A stretch of 64,000 nucleotides of DNA from an uncultured Chloroflexota bacterium (GCA_902791025.1 CADATZ010000015.1:1-64000), one strand, 5' to 3'. Positions 7,054 to 16,600 are shown, counted from the first letter of the stretch. Notes: a model not told the origin generated them from the sequence alone. A program made the numbers and translations.

Positions 7054-8046
7054 ATGGACGCATATCAACCGCCTTTTTCAATCAATAACCAGATGTTAAA
7101 GCTGGCTGCGGATATTTCTGAAAAAACCGGGCAGATCAGCAGTGTCCGCGCGTTTTCAGCAAAGCCTTACCTGCGGCGCAGCAACCGCATCCGTTCTGTT
7201 CATGCATCAGTGGCTATTGAGGCAAATTCGCTTTCGCTTGATGAAGTGCGGAACGTCATTGACGGAAAAAGCGTCATTGGTCCATGGAATGAAATACAGG
7301 AAGTGAAGAACGCATATCAAGCCTATGAACTGATCGGCAGCTTTGATCCGTTTTCACTTGACGATCTGAAAAAAATGCACAGGATCATGACGGATCAGCT
7401 TGTCAGTTCTGCCGGGAATTTCAGGAATCATGAAGAAGGCGTTTTTCAGGGTGATATCTGCATTTTTGTTGCCCCGCCGCCGCGTTTGATCCCGGATCAT
7501 ATGAAAAATCTTTTTGCTTGGATGAATCACGTTCGCGGAATGCTTCACCCATTGATTTACAGCTCTGTATTTCATTATGAATTTGTGTTTATTCATCCGT
7601 TTTCTGACGGTAATGGACGGATGGCCAGACTTTGGCAGACAGCTTTATTGTCAGAATGGAATCCGGTTTTTCAATATCTTCCGCTGGAAAGTCATATCCA
7701 TGAATTCCAGGAAAATTATTACGATGCGATTTCAGCAAGCCATATTGCAGGTAATTCTGATCCTTTTATACTATTTATGCTTGAAAAAATAAACCAGGCC
7801 CTGGATGAGGCACTGGACCTGGTCCGGAAAGATTCCGCTTTTCACTCCAGATATGTGCAGAAGCTGTTGGATGTCATGGAATATGGGGTCCCTTATACGG
7901 CAGATCAATTACTTACAGCATTAGAGCTTAAATCAAAAACCAACCTGCGGAAAAATTATCTGTTACCGGCGCTTGCAGAAGGGTTTATCGTGATGGGAAT
8001 TCCTGAGAAACCTACCAGTCGTAACCAGACATATGTAAAAAAATAA
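7054..8046 (+). CDS. Fic family protein (probable AMPylase)
   Basis: 330 residues. The Fic core motif HPFSDGNGRMARLW starts at His181 and is complete (HPFxxGNGRxxR). Fic enzymes usually transfer AMP from ATP to hydroxyl side chains of target proteins. The upstream flap (VAPPPRLIPDHM) is present. An N-terminal inhibitory-helix-like motif, SVAIEANSLS with Glu56, resembles the autoinhibitory (S/T)xxxE(G/N) motif but has Ala after the Glu. The C-terminal ~90 residues probably form a winged-helix-like domain. A TATAAT box sits at 7024-7029. No partner antitoxin gene is adjacent, consistent with internal autoinhibition. Confidence 0.85.
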   Translation: MDAYQPPFSINNQMLKLAADISEKTGQISSVRAFSAKPYLRRSNRIRSVHASVAIEANSLSLDEVRNVIDGKSVIGPWNEIQEVKNAYQAYELIGSFDPFSLDDLKKMHRIMTDQLVSSAGNFRNHEEGVFQGDICIFVAPPPRLIPDHMKNLFAWMNHVRGMLHPLIYSSVFHYEFVFIHPFSDGNGRMARLWQTALLSEWNPVFQYLPLESHIHEFQENYYDAISASHIAGNSDPFILFMLEKINQALDEALDLVRKDSAFHSRYVQKLLDVMEYGVPYTADQLLTALELKSKTNLRKNYLLPALAEGFIVMGIPEKPTSRNQTYVKK

Positions 8047-8106
8047 GCATGAGCCGTGGGAAAAGGTTCCCGGTCTCATGCCGCAGCCGGTGTTTCTCTT
8101 GTGGGA

Positions 8107-8205
8107 AGTTACTGTTCAGGATCCAGTGACGCACATGAGGACAGGCACGCTTGTGCGGGCTTCGCCGCAGCAAGGTACCAGTCCCCAAGTGCTTCGTTCC
8201 GGATA
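8107..8205. repeat. Dispersed imperfect palindrome, copy 5
   Basis: GTTACTGTTCAGGATCCAGTG, then ACGCACATGAGGACAGGCAC, TTGTGCGGGCTTCGCCGCAGCA-type centre, and CCAGTCCCCAAGTGCTTCGT. This is one of the best preserved copies and serves as a reference for the family. It lies between two convergent genes (Fic and aldo/keto reductase) and could act as a bidirectional hairpin. Confidence 0.85.
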
Positions 8206-8216
8206 GATAAAGAATT

Positions 8217-9128
8217 TTACCAGTTCTCGTAACGGCGCTGGCGGTCGAAGGCGCGGATGGAAGCCATTTCCTCGTCCGTCAGTTCGAAGTCGAAGATGTC
8301 AAAGTTTTCAGCGATGTGGTCCGGGTTGGAGGAACCGGGGATGGCGATGAAGCCGGCCTGGATCTGCCAGCGCAGGATCACCTGAGCCGGAGTTTTGCCG
8401 TGAGCTTCCGCGATGGAAATGATAGTTTCATTACCGAAATGCTCTCCGGTATGGCCGCGTCCGCCGAAGGGATACCAGGATTCCACCACGATTCCCCACT
8501 GTTTCACATACTCCTGAAGGTCCGTATTCTGATAGTACAGATGGTTCTCATTCTGGATCACCGCGGGCAGGATCTCCGCATAGGAGAGTACCTCATCGAT
8601 AGCCTGAGGCGTATAGTAATTCGAGATCCCGATGGAGCGCACTTTTCCGGCACGGACCGCGTCCTCCATGGCTTTATAAACGGCTTCATCATTCCAGCCG
8701 GGTTGGTGGATGAGCATCAGGTCGAGATAATCCAGTCCGAGGTCAGACAGCGAATCGTTGATCCCCTGCGCGGCCCGGTCATAATCGGAAGGCATGATCT
8801 TGGAGGTGACAAAGATCTCCTCACGGGTGACAAATCCCTCATCAATGGCCTTTTGAATGCCGCGGCCGACGCCGGCTTCGCAGCGGTAATAGCGGGCAGT
8901 GTCGATCAGGCGCATACCGCTCTTGAGCGCATGGTAGACGGAGTTTTCCGCCTGATCATTGGAAAGGGACCAGGTACCCAGTCCGATCACGGGCATGGTA
9001 TAGCCGCTGTTTAGGGTTATGTCTTTGATCATATAACGTTCCTCGTCTGCAAATGCGCGGGTTGAAAAGACGAAAGTCAGCAGTGTCGATATCAGAAAAA
9101 GGATGGTCTTCTTAAAGGTGAAATTCAT
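8217..9128 (-). CDS. Aldo/keto reductase with an N-terminal signal peptide
   Basis: 303 residues from the ATG at 9128, preceded by AGAGG; a longer open frame runs back into repeat DNA and is not used. The catalytic tetrad of the superfamily is readable: Asp76 and Tyr81 (DTARYY), Lys110 (VTSK), His141 (LIHQPG). The cofactor end IPGSSNPDHIAENFDIF is also present. Such enzymes reduce aldehydes and ketones with NAD(P)H. Unusually, the first 28 residues are a convincing signal peptide (KK, hydrophobic core, RAFA-DEE), implying export or membrane anchoring of a cofactor-dependent enzyme. It is downstream of the MerR-controlled hydrolase. Confidence 0.85.
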   Translation of the reverse strand: MNFTFKKTILFLISTLLTFVFSTRAFADEERYMIKDITLNSGYTMPVIGLGTWSLSNDQAENSVYHALKSGMRLIDTARYYRCEAGVGRGIQKAIDEGFVTREEIFVTSKIMPSDYDRAAQGINDSLSDLGLDYLDLMLIHQPGWNDEAVYKAMEDAVRAGKVRSIGISNYYTPQAIDEVLSYAEILPAVIQNENHLYYQNTDLQEYVKQWGIVVESWYPFGGRGHTGEHFGNETIISIAEAHGKTPAQVILRWQIQAGFIAIPGSSNPDHIAENFDIFDFELTDEEMASIRAFDRQRRYENW

Positions 9129-9204
9129 AATGGACCTCTTCATGTAGAATGACGCAGCATGGCTGCCGGTCACTTGTGCTCTCGATAAAGCATCACACAG
9201 AATT

Positions 9205-9290
9205 TTAGCGACGCACATGAGGACAGGCACGCTTGTTCAGGCTGCGCTGCACAAGGTGCCAGTCCCCGTGTGCTCTGTTCTGAACTGATA
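9205..9290. repeat. Dispersed imperfect palindrome, copy 6
   Basis: The segment reads TTTTAGCGACGCACATGAGG, ACAGGCACGCTTGTTCAGGC, then AGGTGCCAGTCCCCGTGTGC, ending CTGTTCTGAACTG. It lies between two leftward genes that seem to share a promoter, so the hairpin would be in the mRNA. Confidence 0.85.
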
Positions 9291-9305
9291 TGTTTTTTCT
9301 AAAAA

Positions 9306-10286
9306 TTATTTCAGGTATTCCTCGAAGAAGGACTGGATCTTGTCGAAGGGGATGATGTCCTTGCGATCATAGAGATCCGTGTGCACTGCACCCGGGATGA
9401 TGAGCAGTTCCTTGTTGTCACCCTTGAGCAGCTTGAAGGCATCCCGGCTCAGGTAGCAGGAATGGGCCTTTTCGCCATGGATCACTAACACGGCACTGTC
9501 GATCTCTCCGGCGTAGGTGAAGAGGCGGGTGTTCATCAGGGATGTCTGCGTGGTGACGGTCCAGCCGCTGTTGGAATTCAGGGAGCGGGGATGGTAGCCG
9601 CGCGGGGTCTTGTAGTAGTCGTAATAATCCTTCACAAAAAACGGTGCATCCTCCGGAAGGGGATCCACAACGCCGCCGGCAAGGGCATAGGTGCCGTTCC
9701 GGAAAACTTCCGTGCGCTGTTTATTGACCGCTTCCCGGGCAGCCTTGCGGGCTTCTTTGGAATCGGCGGAGTCGAAATAACCGTTCCCGGCTACACGGGA
9801 CATATCGTACATGGTAGAGGTCACGGTCGCTTTGACACGGGTGTCGATGCAGGCAGTCTGCAAAGCCATGCCGCCCCAGCCGCAGATGCCGATTATGCCG
9901 ATGCGTTCCGGGTCCACCAGGTCATAGCAGGAAAGAAAATCGACCGCCGCCTGGAAATCTTCCACGTCGATATCCGGGGAGTGCATCGCCCGCGGAAAGC
10001 CGCCGGATTCACCGGTGAAGGATGGATCAAAGGCGAGAGCCAGGAAGCCGCGTTCCGCCATTTCCTGTGCATACAGCCCGGAGGACTGTTCTTTGCAGGC
10101 GCCGAACGGTCCGCAGACGGCAATGGCGGGAAGTTCCCCCTCGGCACCTTTCGGGACATACATGTCCGCGGCAAGTGTGATGCCGAAATGGTTGGCGAAG
10201 GTCACTTTGCAGTGGTCGACGTTTTCACTCTTCGGGAATACTTTATCCCATTCCTGTGTGAGGTTTAGTTTTTCAGTTTTCATCAT
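9306..10286 (-). CDS. Alpha/beta hydrolase with a Cys-type nucleophile elbow
   Basis: 326 residues, alpha/beta-hydrolase fold resembling the YcjY / dienelactone-hydrolase-like group. The oxyanion region is VCGPFGACKEQ, the nucleophile elbow IGICGWGG and the acid/His region HGEKAHS ... PGAVHTDLYD. The elbow carries Cys where Ser is usual, as in dienelactone hydrolases. The substrate is unknown. AGGAG precedes the ATG. It is the first gene of a leftward unit whose promoter lies under the MerR operator at 10425-10455, followed by the aldo/keto reductase. That suggests inducible detoxification or modification of a reactive carbonyl or ester, which is inference. Confidence 0.75.
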   Translation of the reverse strand: MMKTEKLNLTQEWDKVFPKSENVDHCKVTFANHFGITLAADMYVPKGAEGELPAIAVCGPFGACKEQSSGLYAQEMAERGFLALAFDPSFTGESGGFPRAMHSPDIDVEDFQAAVDFLSCYDLVDPERIGIIGICGWGGMALQTACIDTRVKATVTSTMYDMSRVAGNGYFDSADSKEARKAAREAVNKQRTEVFRNGTYALAGGVVDPLPEDAPFFVKDYYDYYKTPRGYHPRSLNSNSGWTVTTQTSLMNTRLFTYAGEIDSAVLVIHGEKAHSCYLSRDAFKLLKGDNKELLIIPGAVHTDLYDRKDIIPFDKIQSFFEEYLK

Positions 10287-10306
10287 GGTTTGGTCTCCTT
10301 AATTTA

Positions 10307-10400
10307 GGGATAGGGATTGGGGAATAGGGTTTAGAGGCTTGCTTTTCGATCAGTGTTTCGTCCGAGAAAAAAACTGACCCCTACTCTCTAAATCCTAACC
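10307..10400. repeat. Word repeats GGGATAGGGATTGGGGAATAGGG and complement
   Basis: Left arm AGGGATAGGGATTGGGGAAT near 10307, right arm CCCTACTCTCTAAATCCTAACCCC near 10379, with unique sequence between them. Same family as the repeats at 19009, 22606 and 63925. It lies in the 5' leader of the hydrolase gene. Confidence 0.7.
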
Positions 10401-10424
10401 CCTGATTTGTGTTATAATAATTCC

Positions 10425-10455
10425 ATCTTAATACCTAAACCTGACTTTAGGTCAA
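10425..10455 (-). promoter_or_regulatory. MerR-type promoter and operator
   Basis: On the minus strand: -35 TTGACC (10455-10450), a 19-bp spacer, and -10 TAAGAT (10430-10425). Inside the spacer is a perfect palindrome, ACCTAAA-N6-TTTAGGT (10433-10452). An over-long 19-bp spacer with a dyad operator between the boxes is the hallmark of promoters that MerR activators untwist. It points toward the hydrolase and aldo/keto reductase, while the MerR gene starts 28 bp to the right in the opposite direction. Confidence 0.85.
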
Positions 10456-10479
10456 GGTGAATTATAGAGGAAATGACAA

Positions 10480-10935
10480 ATGTATACCATTGGACAGGTT
10501 TCGGAAATGTTCAACATACCGATCTCGACTTTGCGCTATTATGACAAAGAGGGGTTGTTCCCGGATATGGAACGGCAATCCGGGATCCGGAAATTCAGCG
10601 AACAGGAGATCGAGGCGCTGCGGGTAATCGATTGTCTGAAGGTCTCAGGACTTGAGATCAAAGAGATCAAGCAGTTCATGGAGTGGACAAAAGAGGGCAG
10701 CAGAACCTTCGCTCAGCGGAAACAGCTGTTTGAGACCAGAAAAGCTGCGGTTGAGGAAGAAATCTCTCAGCTCCAGAAGACTTTGGATATGCTCAAATAC
10801 AAATGCTGGTATTATGATACGGCCATCGCCGATGGCAGCGAAGAGAACATCATCGCCATGCTGCCAGATAAGCTGCCGCCGGAAATACAAAAGCTGTATA
10901 ACAGCGCCCATGAAATCGAAAAAGAAGCCGCGTAA
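10480..10935 (+). CDS. MerR-family transcriptional regulator
   Basis: 151 residues. The N-terminal winged helix is typical (YTIGQVSEMFNIPISTLRYY DKEGLFP), followed by the second wing (RKFSEQEIEALRVIDCLK) and a long coiled-coil dimerisation helix (about residues 80-115). There is no Cys-rich metal loop, so it probably senses an organic ligand or redox signal as in the AdhR/YfmP-like branch. It is divergent from the hydrolase/reductase genes and almost certainly controls them through the operator at 10433-10452. GAGGAAATG precedes the start region. A hairpin overlapping its stop codon terminates transcription. Confidence 0.9.
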   Translation: MYTIGQVSEMFNIPISTLRYYDKEGLFPDMERQSGIRKFSEQEIEALRVIDCLKVSGLEIKEIKQFMEWTKEGSRTFAQRKQLFETRKAAVEEEISQLQKTLDMLKYKCWYYDTAIADGSEENIIAMLPDKLPPEIQKLYNSAHEIEKEAA

Positions 10936-10950
10936 TCGTGCGGCTTCTTT
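10921..10950. terminator. Bidirectional terminator between convergent genes
   Basis: AAAGAAGCCGC (10921-10931) pairs with GCGGCTTCTTT (10940-10950) over a short loop. T-runs or A-runs on both sides allow it to serve the MerR gene (rightward) and the recombinase-like gene (leftward). The left arm overlaps the last codons of the MerR gene. Confidence 0.8.
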
Positions 10951-10959
10951 GAATGGATA

Positions 10960-11889
10960 TTATGATTCGGCGGCTTCTGCGGTGCCGGTATAGGTATCCG
11001 CAAGAACCTTCAGTTTATTGAAGATATCCCGCCACTGCACCTGGGAAACGCCCATTTTGGAACGGATAACTTCCAGCGGAACCTTTTCAACATAATCCTT
11101 CACGAAACAGGTCCAGCGGCACATGGCGAAAGACAAATGCTTTGTCAGTCCCGCATCCCGGCCGATATCTTCCAGCAGATATTCAAGACGGCGGGGCGAC
11201 CAGGGGAAGATCTTGTCTGACGGGCGGTACTGTGACAGGTATTCGTCATAAACCCCCAGCCATGAGGCAGGCAGGTCGATGATGCGTTCCTTGGCACGGT
11301 TTCCGGAATTGGCATAACGAACATGCAGTCTGGGATTTTCGGGATCATCCCGCTCAATATGGTTCTTTGAAATGCCCAGTGTTTCGCTTTTCTTGATCCC
11401 GGTGGCGAGCAGCAGCTGGAGCAGGAGCATATTGCGGGAATCCGGTTTTTTCTGTGTCCGATAGACATTGGCTGCGGCGAGAACACGCTCGACCTCATCT
11501 TTTGTCAAGATCTCCGGGAGCGGTGACTCGACCGGTTTTTGATCAATTGAGGCAGCCGGGTCTTCTTCAATGATGCCGAATGTCTTCAGCCATTTGAAAA
11601 ATGACTTGATGGAGGTGATCCTGCGGGAGTTTGTCTTTGGACTGCAGGGAACCTTCCGCTCGTTGTTCATCCAATCCAGAAAATTGGTGAGATCCTTCGT
11701 TGTGATCGATCCGACGGTTTTATCCGGTGAAAAATAGGAGGCTAACAGTTGAATGTCTCCCTTAAATGCCTTGATTGTATAAATGGATTTGTTCTGATCG
11801 CTCAGATATCCTTCCCAGGCACGGATCACGACAGGAAAAGTAGAGTCAGCATTGATAAACTGGTTTGTAACCGCGTTGCTATAGTTCAT
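10960..11889 (-). CDS. Tyrosine-recombinase-like protein lacking catalytic residues
   Basis: 309 residues with XerC/D architecture: an N-terminal SAM-like core-binding domain (to about residue 115) and a C-terminal catalytic-fold domain. The catalytic set is broken. The first Arg position is Lys166 (TGIKKSE for TGLRxSE). The HxLRH motif reads AMCRW, with only Arg258 kept. The following LGH reads MGV, and the nucleophile Tyr is Phe290. The frame is intact and of full length, so this looks like a retained DNA-binding protein rather than a decaying integrase. It stands alone, convergent with the MerR gene. Role unknown. Confidence 0.75.
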   Translation of the reverse strand: MNYSNAVTNQFINADSTFPVVIRAWEGYLSDQNKSIYTIKAFKGDIQLLASYFSPDKTVGSITTKDLTNFLDWMNNERKVPCSPKTNSRRITSIKSFFKWLKTFGIIEEDPAASIDQKPVESPLPEILTKDEVERVLAAANVYRTQKKPDSRNMLLLQLLLATGIKKSETLGISKNHIERDDPENPRLHVRYANSGNRAKERIIDLPASWLGVYDEYLSQYRPSDKIFPWSPRRLEYLLEDIGRDAGLTKHLSFAMCRWTCFVKDYVEKVPLEVIRSKMGVSQVQWRDIFNKLKVLADTYTGTAEAAES

Positions 11890-12127
11890 GTACCATCCTT
11901 TCTCTTCTCTATATTATTATGAGAGTTGACCCATTTCGACACCGAACAGGATAAAAAAGAAAAATACAAACAAATTATGTCCGGTAATTGTCTGACATCT
12001 ATAATATTATAATAGCTTTTGTAAAATGTCAAAAGTACAAATAAAATTATAGTTTTTTTTCTCTAAATGGTAAAATTATTAATGTCATGTTTATGATGCG
12101 CAAAATATCATGCGCTTTTGATTAATT

Positions 12128-13606
12128 ATGAGAAGCAGAAACACACTTGCCATCTTATCCTGGGTTTCATTGGGACTGATCTTCCTGTCATTTGTGCTGA
12201 CAGGGTTCCAGCTGATCCGTTATAGCCAGATGCGTTCCAATTATCCGCTTGACCTGACAATCGGGAATATCCCTGTCGGCGGTCTGAACTCTACCCAGGC
12301 GGCGGAACGTCTGATCCGTGCTTACGGTATTCCTATTGAGATGGTTTATGGTGACTCTGTGATCCAGGTCAGTCCGACTTCCATTGGTTTTTCGCTGAAC
12401 CTGGAAACCATGCTTGCTGCGGCGGATTTGCAGCGTACACGGCGTGGATTCTGGGAGGACTTTTGGAATTATATCTGGAACTCCCTGCCGAAACCGCAGC
12501 CTGTTCCGCTTTCCGCTACGATTTCTGAAGAACGTCTGCGTGACTATCTCGTGAATGAAATTGTCCCGCGGTACGATATGACTGCCAAAGCGCCGATCCC
12601 GGTGCAGGGTTCTGTGGGCTTTTCTCAAGGTGAATCCGGACGGGAGCTGGATATCAATCGCTCGATTCAGCTGGTCCAGCAGGCACTGCGCTCCTCAAAC
12701 GAACGGCGTGTGATCCTGCCTTATAACCGCACGACCCCCCCGCAGGCTTCCTCACTTAGTCTGGAATATATGATCCGGCAGATCCTGCAGCAAAATGAGT
12801 TTGACGGAGCAGCTGAATTTTATATTCTGGATCTCGATCGAAGGAATGAGATCAGCCTTGCGTTTAATGATTTGCAGAGCGTTCCAACGGGGATCTCCTT
12901 CACAGCGGCTTCTACGATCAAGGTGCCGATCATGATCTACACCTTTGCCAACCGGGACTTGCCGCTGCCTGCGAATATGCAGCGCAGTCTGGAACTGATG
13001 ATCGAAATTTCCGAGAACTCCCCGGCGGATGAGCTGCTGCAGGCTATCAGCGGCAACATGGCGCCGAATATGTTCACAGAGGATCTGCGTAATCTGGGGT
13101 ATACGAATACTTTCCTGGGCGGCTTGTTTTATGTCGGTGCTCCTTTGCTTGTGCGGCATACGACAGCGGCCAACTCCCGGACGGATGTTTTCACGGATCC
13201 GGATGCCTACAACCAGACGACCGCTATTGACATGGGGATGATGCTGGATGACCTGTATCTGTGTTCGATTTACAATGGCGGCGCATTGAAGGAGTATTAC
13301 GGGGATCGTCTGACACAGCAGGAATGCTCGACGATGATCGAGGAACTTTCTAAAAATAAGACTGCGGTCCTGCTGGAAGCCGGTATTCCGGAGACGGTTC
13401 GGGTCGCGCATAAGCACGGTTGGATTTTGGAACGGGACGGTCTGATCCATAACATCAGCGACGCGGGGATCGTTTATTCTCCCAAAGCGACTTATGTTTT
13501 TGTGATGTTTTTCTATCATCCGGATCAGTTGGTTTTTGATCCGACGAACCTGATGGCTTCGCAAATCTCAAATGCTGTTTATCAATATTTTAATCAGAGT
13601 AATTAG
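12128..13606 (+). CDS. Membrane-anchored serine hydrolase, class A beta-lactamase fold
   Basis: 492 residues. One N-terminal TM helix (about 8-32) is followed by a domain like the VanW-associated peptidoglycan-binding module (IGNIPVGGLNSTQAAERL and on). From about residue 210 comes a class A beta-lactamase-like domain with SxxK (ASTIKVP), an SDN equivalent ENS and a KTG equivalent KHG. It probably acts on, or binds, peptidoglycan outside the membrane rather than giving drug resistance. No clear Shine-Dalgarno precedes the ATG. Its TAG stop lies inside a TTAGCTG repeat. The Agl23-like gene follows on the same strand. Confidence 0.8.
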   Translation: MRSRNTLAILSWVSLGLIFLSFVLTGFQLIRYSQMRSNYPLDLTIGNIPVGGLNSTQAAERLIRAYGIPIEMVYGDSVIQVSPTSIGFSLNLETMLAAADLQRTRRGFWEDFWNYIWNSLPKPQPVPLSATISEERLRDYLVNEIVPRYDMTAKAPIPVQGSVGFSQGESGRELDINRSIQLVQQALRSSNERRVILPYNRTTPPQASSLSLEYMIRQILQQNEFDGAAEFYILDLDRRNEISLAFNDLQSVPTGISFTAASTIKVPIMIYTFANRDLPLPANMQRSLELMIEISENSPADELLQAISGNMAPNMFTEDLRNLGYTNTFLGGLFYVGAPLLVRHTTAANSRTDVFTDPDAYNQTTAIDMGMMLDDLYLCSIYNGGALKEYYGDRLTQQECSTMIEELSKNKTAVLLEAGIPETVRVAHKHGWILERDGLIHNISDAGIVYSPKATYVFVMFFYHPDQLVFDPTNLMASQISNAVYQYFNQSN

Positions 13607-13630
13607 CTGTTAGCAGTTAGCTATTAGCTG
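13602..13630. repeat. TTAGCTG word repeats at a stop codon
   Basis: The block TTAGCTGTTAGCAGTTAGC continues with TATTAGCTG. Its first TAG is the stop codon of the preceding gene. The same word family follows gdhA at 53834. Confidence 0.85.
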
Positions 13631-13652
13631 AAATATGAAATAAGGAAAATAT

Positions 13653-16600
13653 ATGAACGAAGAAAAGAATACAAAAATCGCATGGTTGGACAAACCGGTG
13701 ATGAAGGCTTTCCCGTTGTTTTCATGGGAGAAGCTGATCCTGGCAGTCATCATTATTTTGGCAATCCTCAGCCGGTTTATCCTGATCGGCTCCCGGGTGA
13801 TGTCACATGATGAGATCAACCATGTAACCCCTGCTTATAGTTTGTATCAGGGTAATGGGTATGCTCACAACCCCGTGACGCACGGACCGTTCCAGTTTCA
13901 CATGCTGGCACTTTCCTACTTTCTGCTGGGAGACAGTGATTTCTCATCCCGTGTGCCGGCAGCTGCCTTCAGTCTGGCGGCGGTGATCTTCGTTTTGTAT
14001 GCCTTCCGCAGATATCTGGGCAGGGTGGGTACGCTGCTTGGCGGCTTGTTCTTCCTGGTTTCGCCTTACATTCTCTATTATGGACGCTACACACGCAATG
14101 AGGCTTTTATCGAGCTTTTTGCCGTCCTGACGTTTTACGCGTTCTTCCATTATTATGAACATCGTGACAACAAGTCGCTCTATCTTCTGGCTGTGACAAC
14201 TGCTTTACAATTCACCACCAAGGAGGTCGCGTATTTCTACTGCGCACAGCTGCTGCTTTTCTGCGGCTTCCTGTTCCTGCGGGATCTTTGGAAAATGCCA
14301 TGGGGCAGCACGAAACAACGGGCAAATTCCGCCACGTATTTCCTGGTGGGTGTCCTGTTCGTTCTCGGTGCGCTGCTGGCGGCAATGATCCTGCCCGGTG
14401 AAACAGGAAAGCTGCCTGTATTGACCCTGGTTCTTGGTGCTGTCGGTGTCTTGTGCATCCTGTGGATGATCATCTATACCGTCCGTGCCCTGAGCTGGAA
14501 GACCATCCGCACCTCGCCTTCGTTTAATATTATCGTTTTCCTTGGTGCTTTGATCCTGCCGCAGCTTACCGCCTATCCGGTTCATCTGATCGGTTGGGAT
14601 CCGCTGGATTATTCTTCATCGGGGATCCTGCATACGGGGATCATTCTGGCGGTTTTTCTTGTGCTGTCCTTCGCAATCGGAATGTGGTGGAACCGTTCGG
14701 TCTTCCTGAAAAGCGCGGCAGCTTTTTATATGATCTTTGTCTTTTTCTATACCACCGTGTTTACCAATATTCACGGTTTCTTCACCGGCATTATCGGTGG
14801 ACTCGGATACTGGCTTTCTCAGCAGACTGTACAGCGCGGCGGGCAGCCTATTTATTACTATGCGCTGATCCAGCTCCCTGTTTATGAGTTTGCGGCCATC
14901 GCCGGGACGATTCTTGCCCTGGTCATCGCGATCAAAAAGCGCAAGTTCTGGACGGTCCCCGGTGACATCCTTTCTTATGAACCTGAAGATGAAGTGATCA
15001 TCATTGCGGATGAACCGGAATTGCAGACGGTTGAAGAAATTGAGGAGACGGCAGAGGATGTTCCGGTTCAACCGGCTGCTGGTGAGTTGTCTGATGAGGT
15101 CATCGAAGAATTTTCTGAAACGGATGATATAGCTGATGCTGCCGAGCAGGTTGAAGAAGAAATATTGCTGACCTCGGTTGCCGAGGAGCAGGGTGCGGAT
15201 AAAAAGCTTCCGATCCTTTTATTCCTGCTCTATTGGGGAATCACTTCTCTCGTGGCTTATTCCGTTGCCGGTGAGAAGATGCCCTGGCTGACGGTCCATA
15301 TCGCCATTCCGCTTGCACTTTCCGCCTCCTGGGGACTGGGATATCTTGTCGAAATTCTTCCGTGGAAAAAGCTTTTCTCAAAAGATGGGATGCTTGGGTT
15401 GCTTGGTATGGCCGTCGTGGTCGTTGCTCTCTGCGGTTTGGTGACCGTTTATAACAGTATCCCGCTGCCATTTGCCGGAAAGGATCTCGAGCAGCTCCGT
15501 GCGACCTTCCGCTTTGCGGCAGTTGTGATATTCCTGTTGGCAGGGATCTTGATGGTGCGGCATTTCTGGAAGCAATGGCGGGCAAGAACGATTTTGGAAG
15601 TGTTTTCGCTCTGCATCATGGCAGCTTTGATCACGCTGCAGACGCGTACCGCTTTTGTCTCCAGCTTTATCAATTATGACTATCCCAATGAACTGCTGGT
15701 TTATGCTCATGGCGGACCGGGGTCAAAGGTGGCTTTTGAGATGATCGAGGATCTCGGGATCAAAACAGGCATGGGTAAGACTATCGGTGTAGCCTATGAC
15801 AACGATACGAACTATCCCTACTGGTGGTACCTGCGGGATTACACCAACAAAAAGTATTTCGGTGAGGACAATCCAACTCGTGACCTGCGCAACTATGACG
15901 TGATCACTGCCAATACGGCGAAAGATTCCCGTCTGGAACCGATCGTCAGGGATGGGTATTATCGCTATGAATATATCCGGCTCTGGTGGCCGAATCAAGA
16001 CTATTTCAACCTGACACCGCAGCGTATCTTTAATTCACTCACGAACCCGCAGATGCGTTCCGCACTCTTCAAGATCTGGTTAGATCGCGATTATTCCGAG
16101 TACGCGAAGGTGACCGGGAAAACATCCCTGACACGGGAAACCTGGGAGCCCAGTTCCCGTATGGTGATGTATATCCGGAAAGACCTGATGAATCGCATCT
16201 GGACCCTCGGTGATGGTCAGATGCTCAACGAGCCTGCTGCGGTAAAAGTGGATGATGAGGAAGCACTGTTCACACAGCTGAATCCTGTGCTCAGCATTGG
16301 CAGCAGCGGCACCGGTGACGGACAGCTGCAGCGTCCGCGCAATGTGGCTGTTTCTTCGGATGGATCACGTGTCTATGTCTGCGACTCCGGCAACAACCGC
16401 ATTCAATATTTTGATCAAAACGGGGTGTATCTTGGGCAGTGGAGTGGTGCGAATGGCATCCGTTTCTCCGAGCCCTGGGGCATCGCTGTGGACATGAAGG
16501 GTAATGTCTACGTTGCCGATACCTGGAATAATCGAATTGCCAAATTTGACGCAGATGGTACCTTTATCACCGAATGGCGGGCGAATGATCCATCCGCACC

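Noticed and set aside
12128..13606. Call as a true beta-lactamase resistance gene
   Set aside because: It has a membrane anchor, a VanW-associated wall-binding module and altered SDN/KTG motifs (ENS, KHG). This fits a wall-associated serine hydrolase better than an antibiotic resistance enzyme.
13602..13630. TTAGCTG tandem words considered as a CRISPR array
   Set aside because: Units are 7-8 bp without spacers. No cas genes are in the window.
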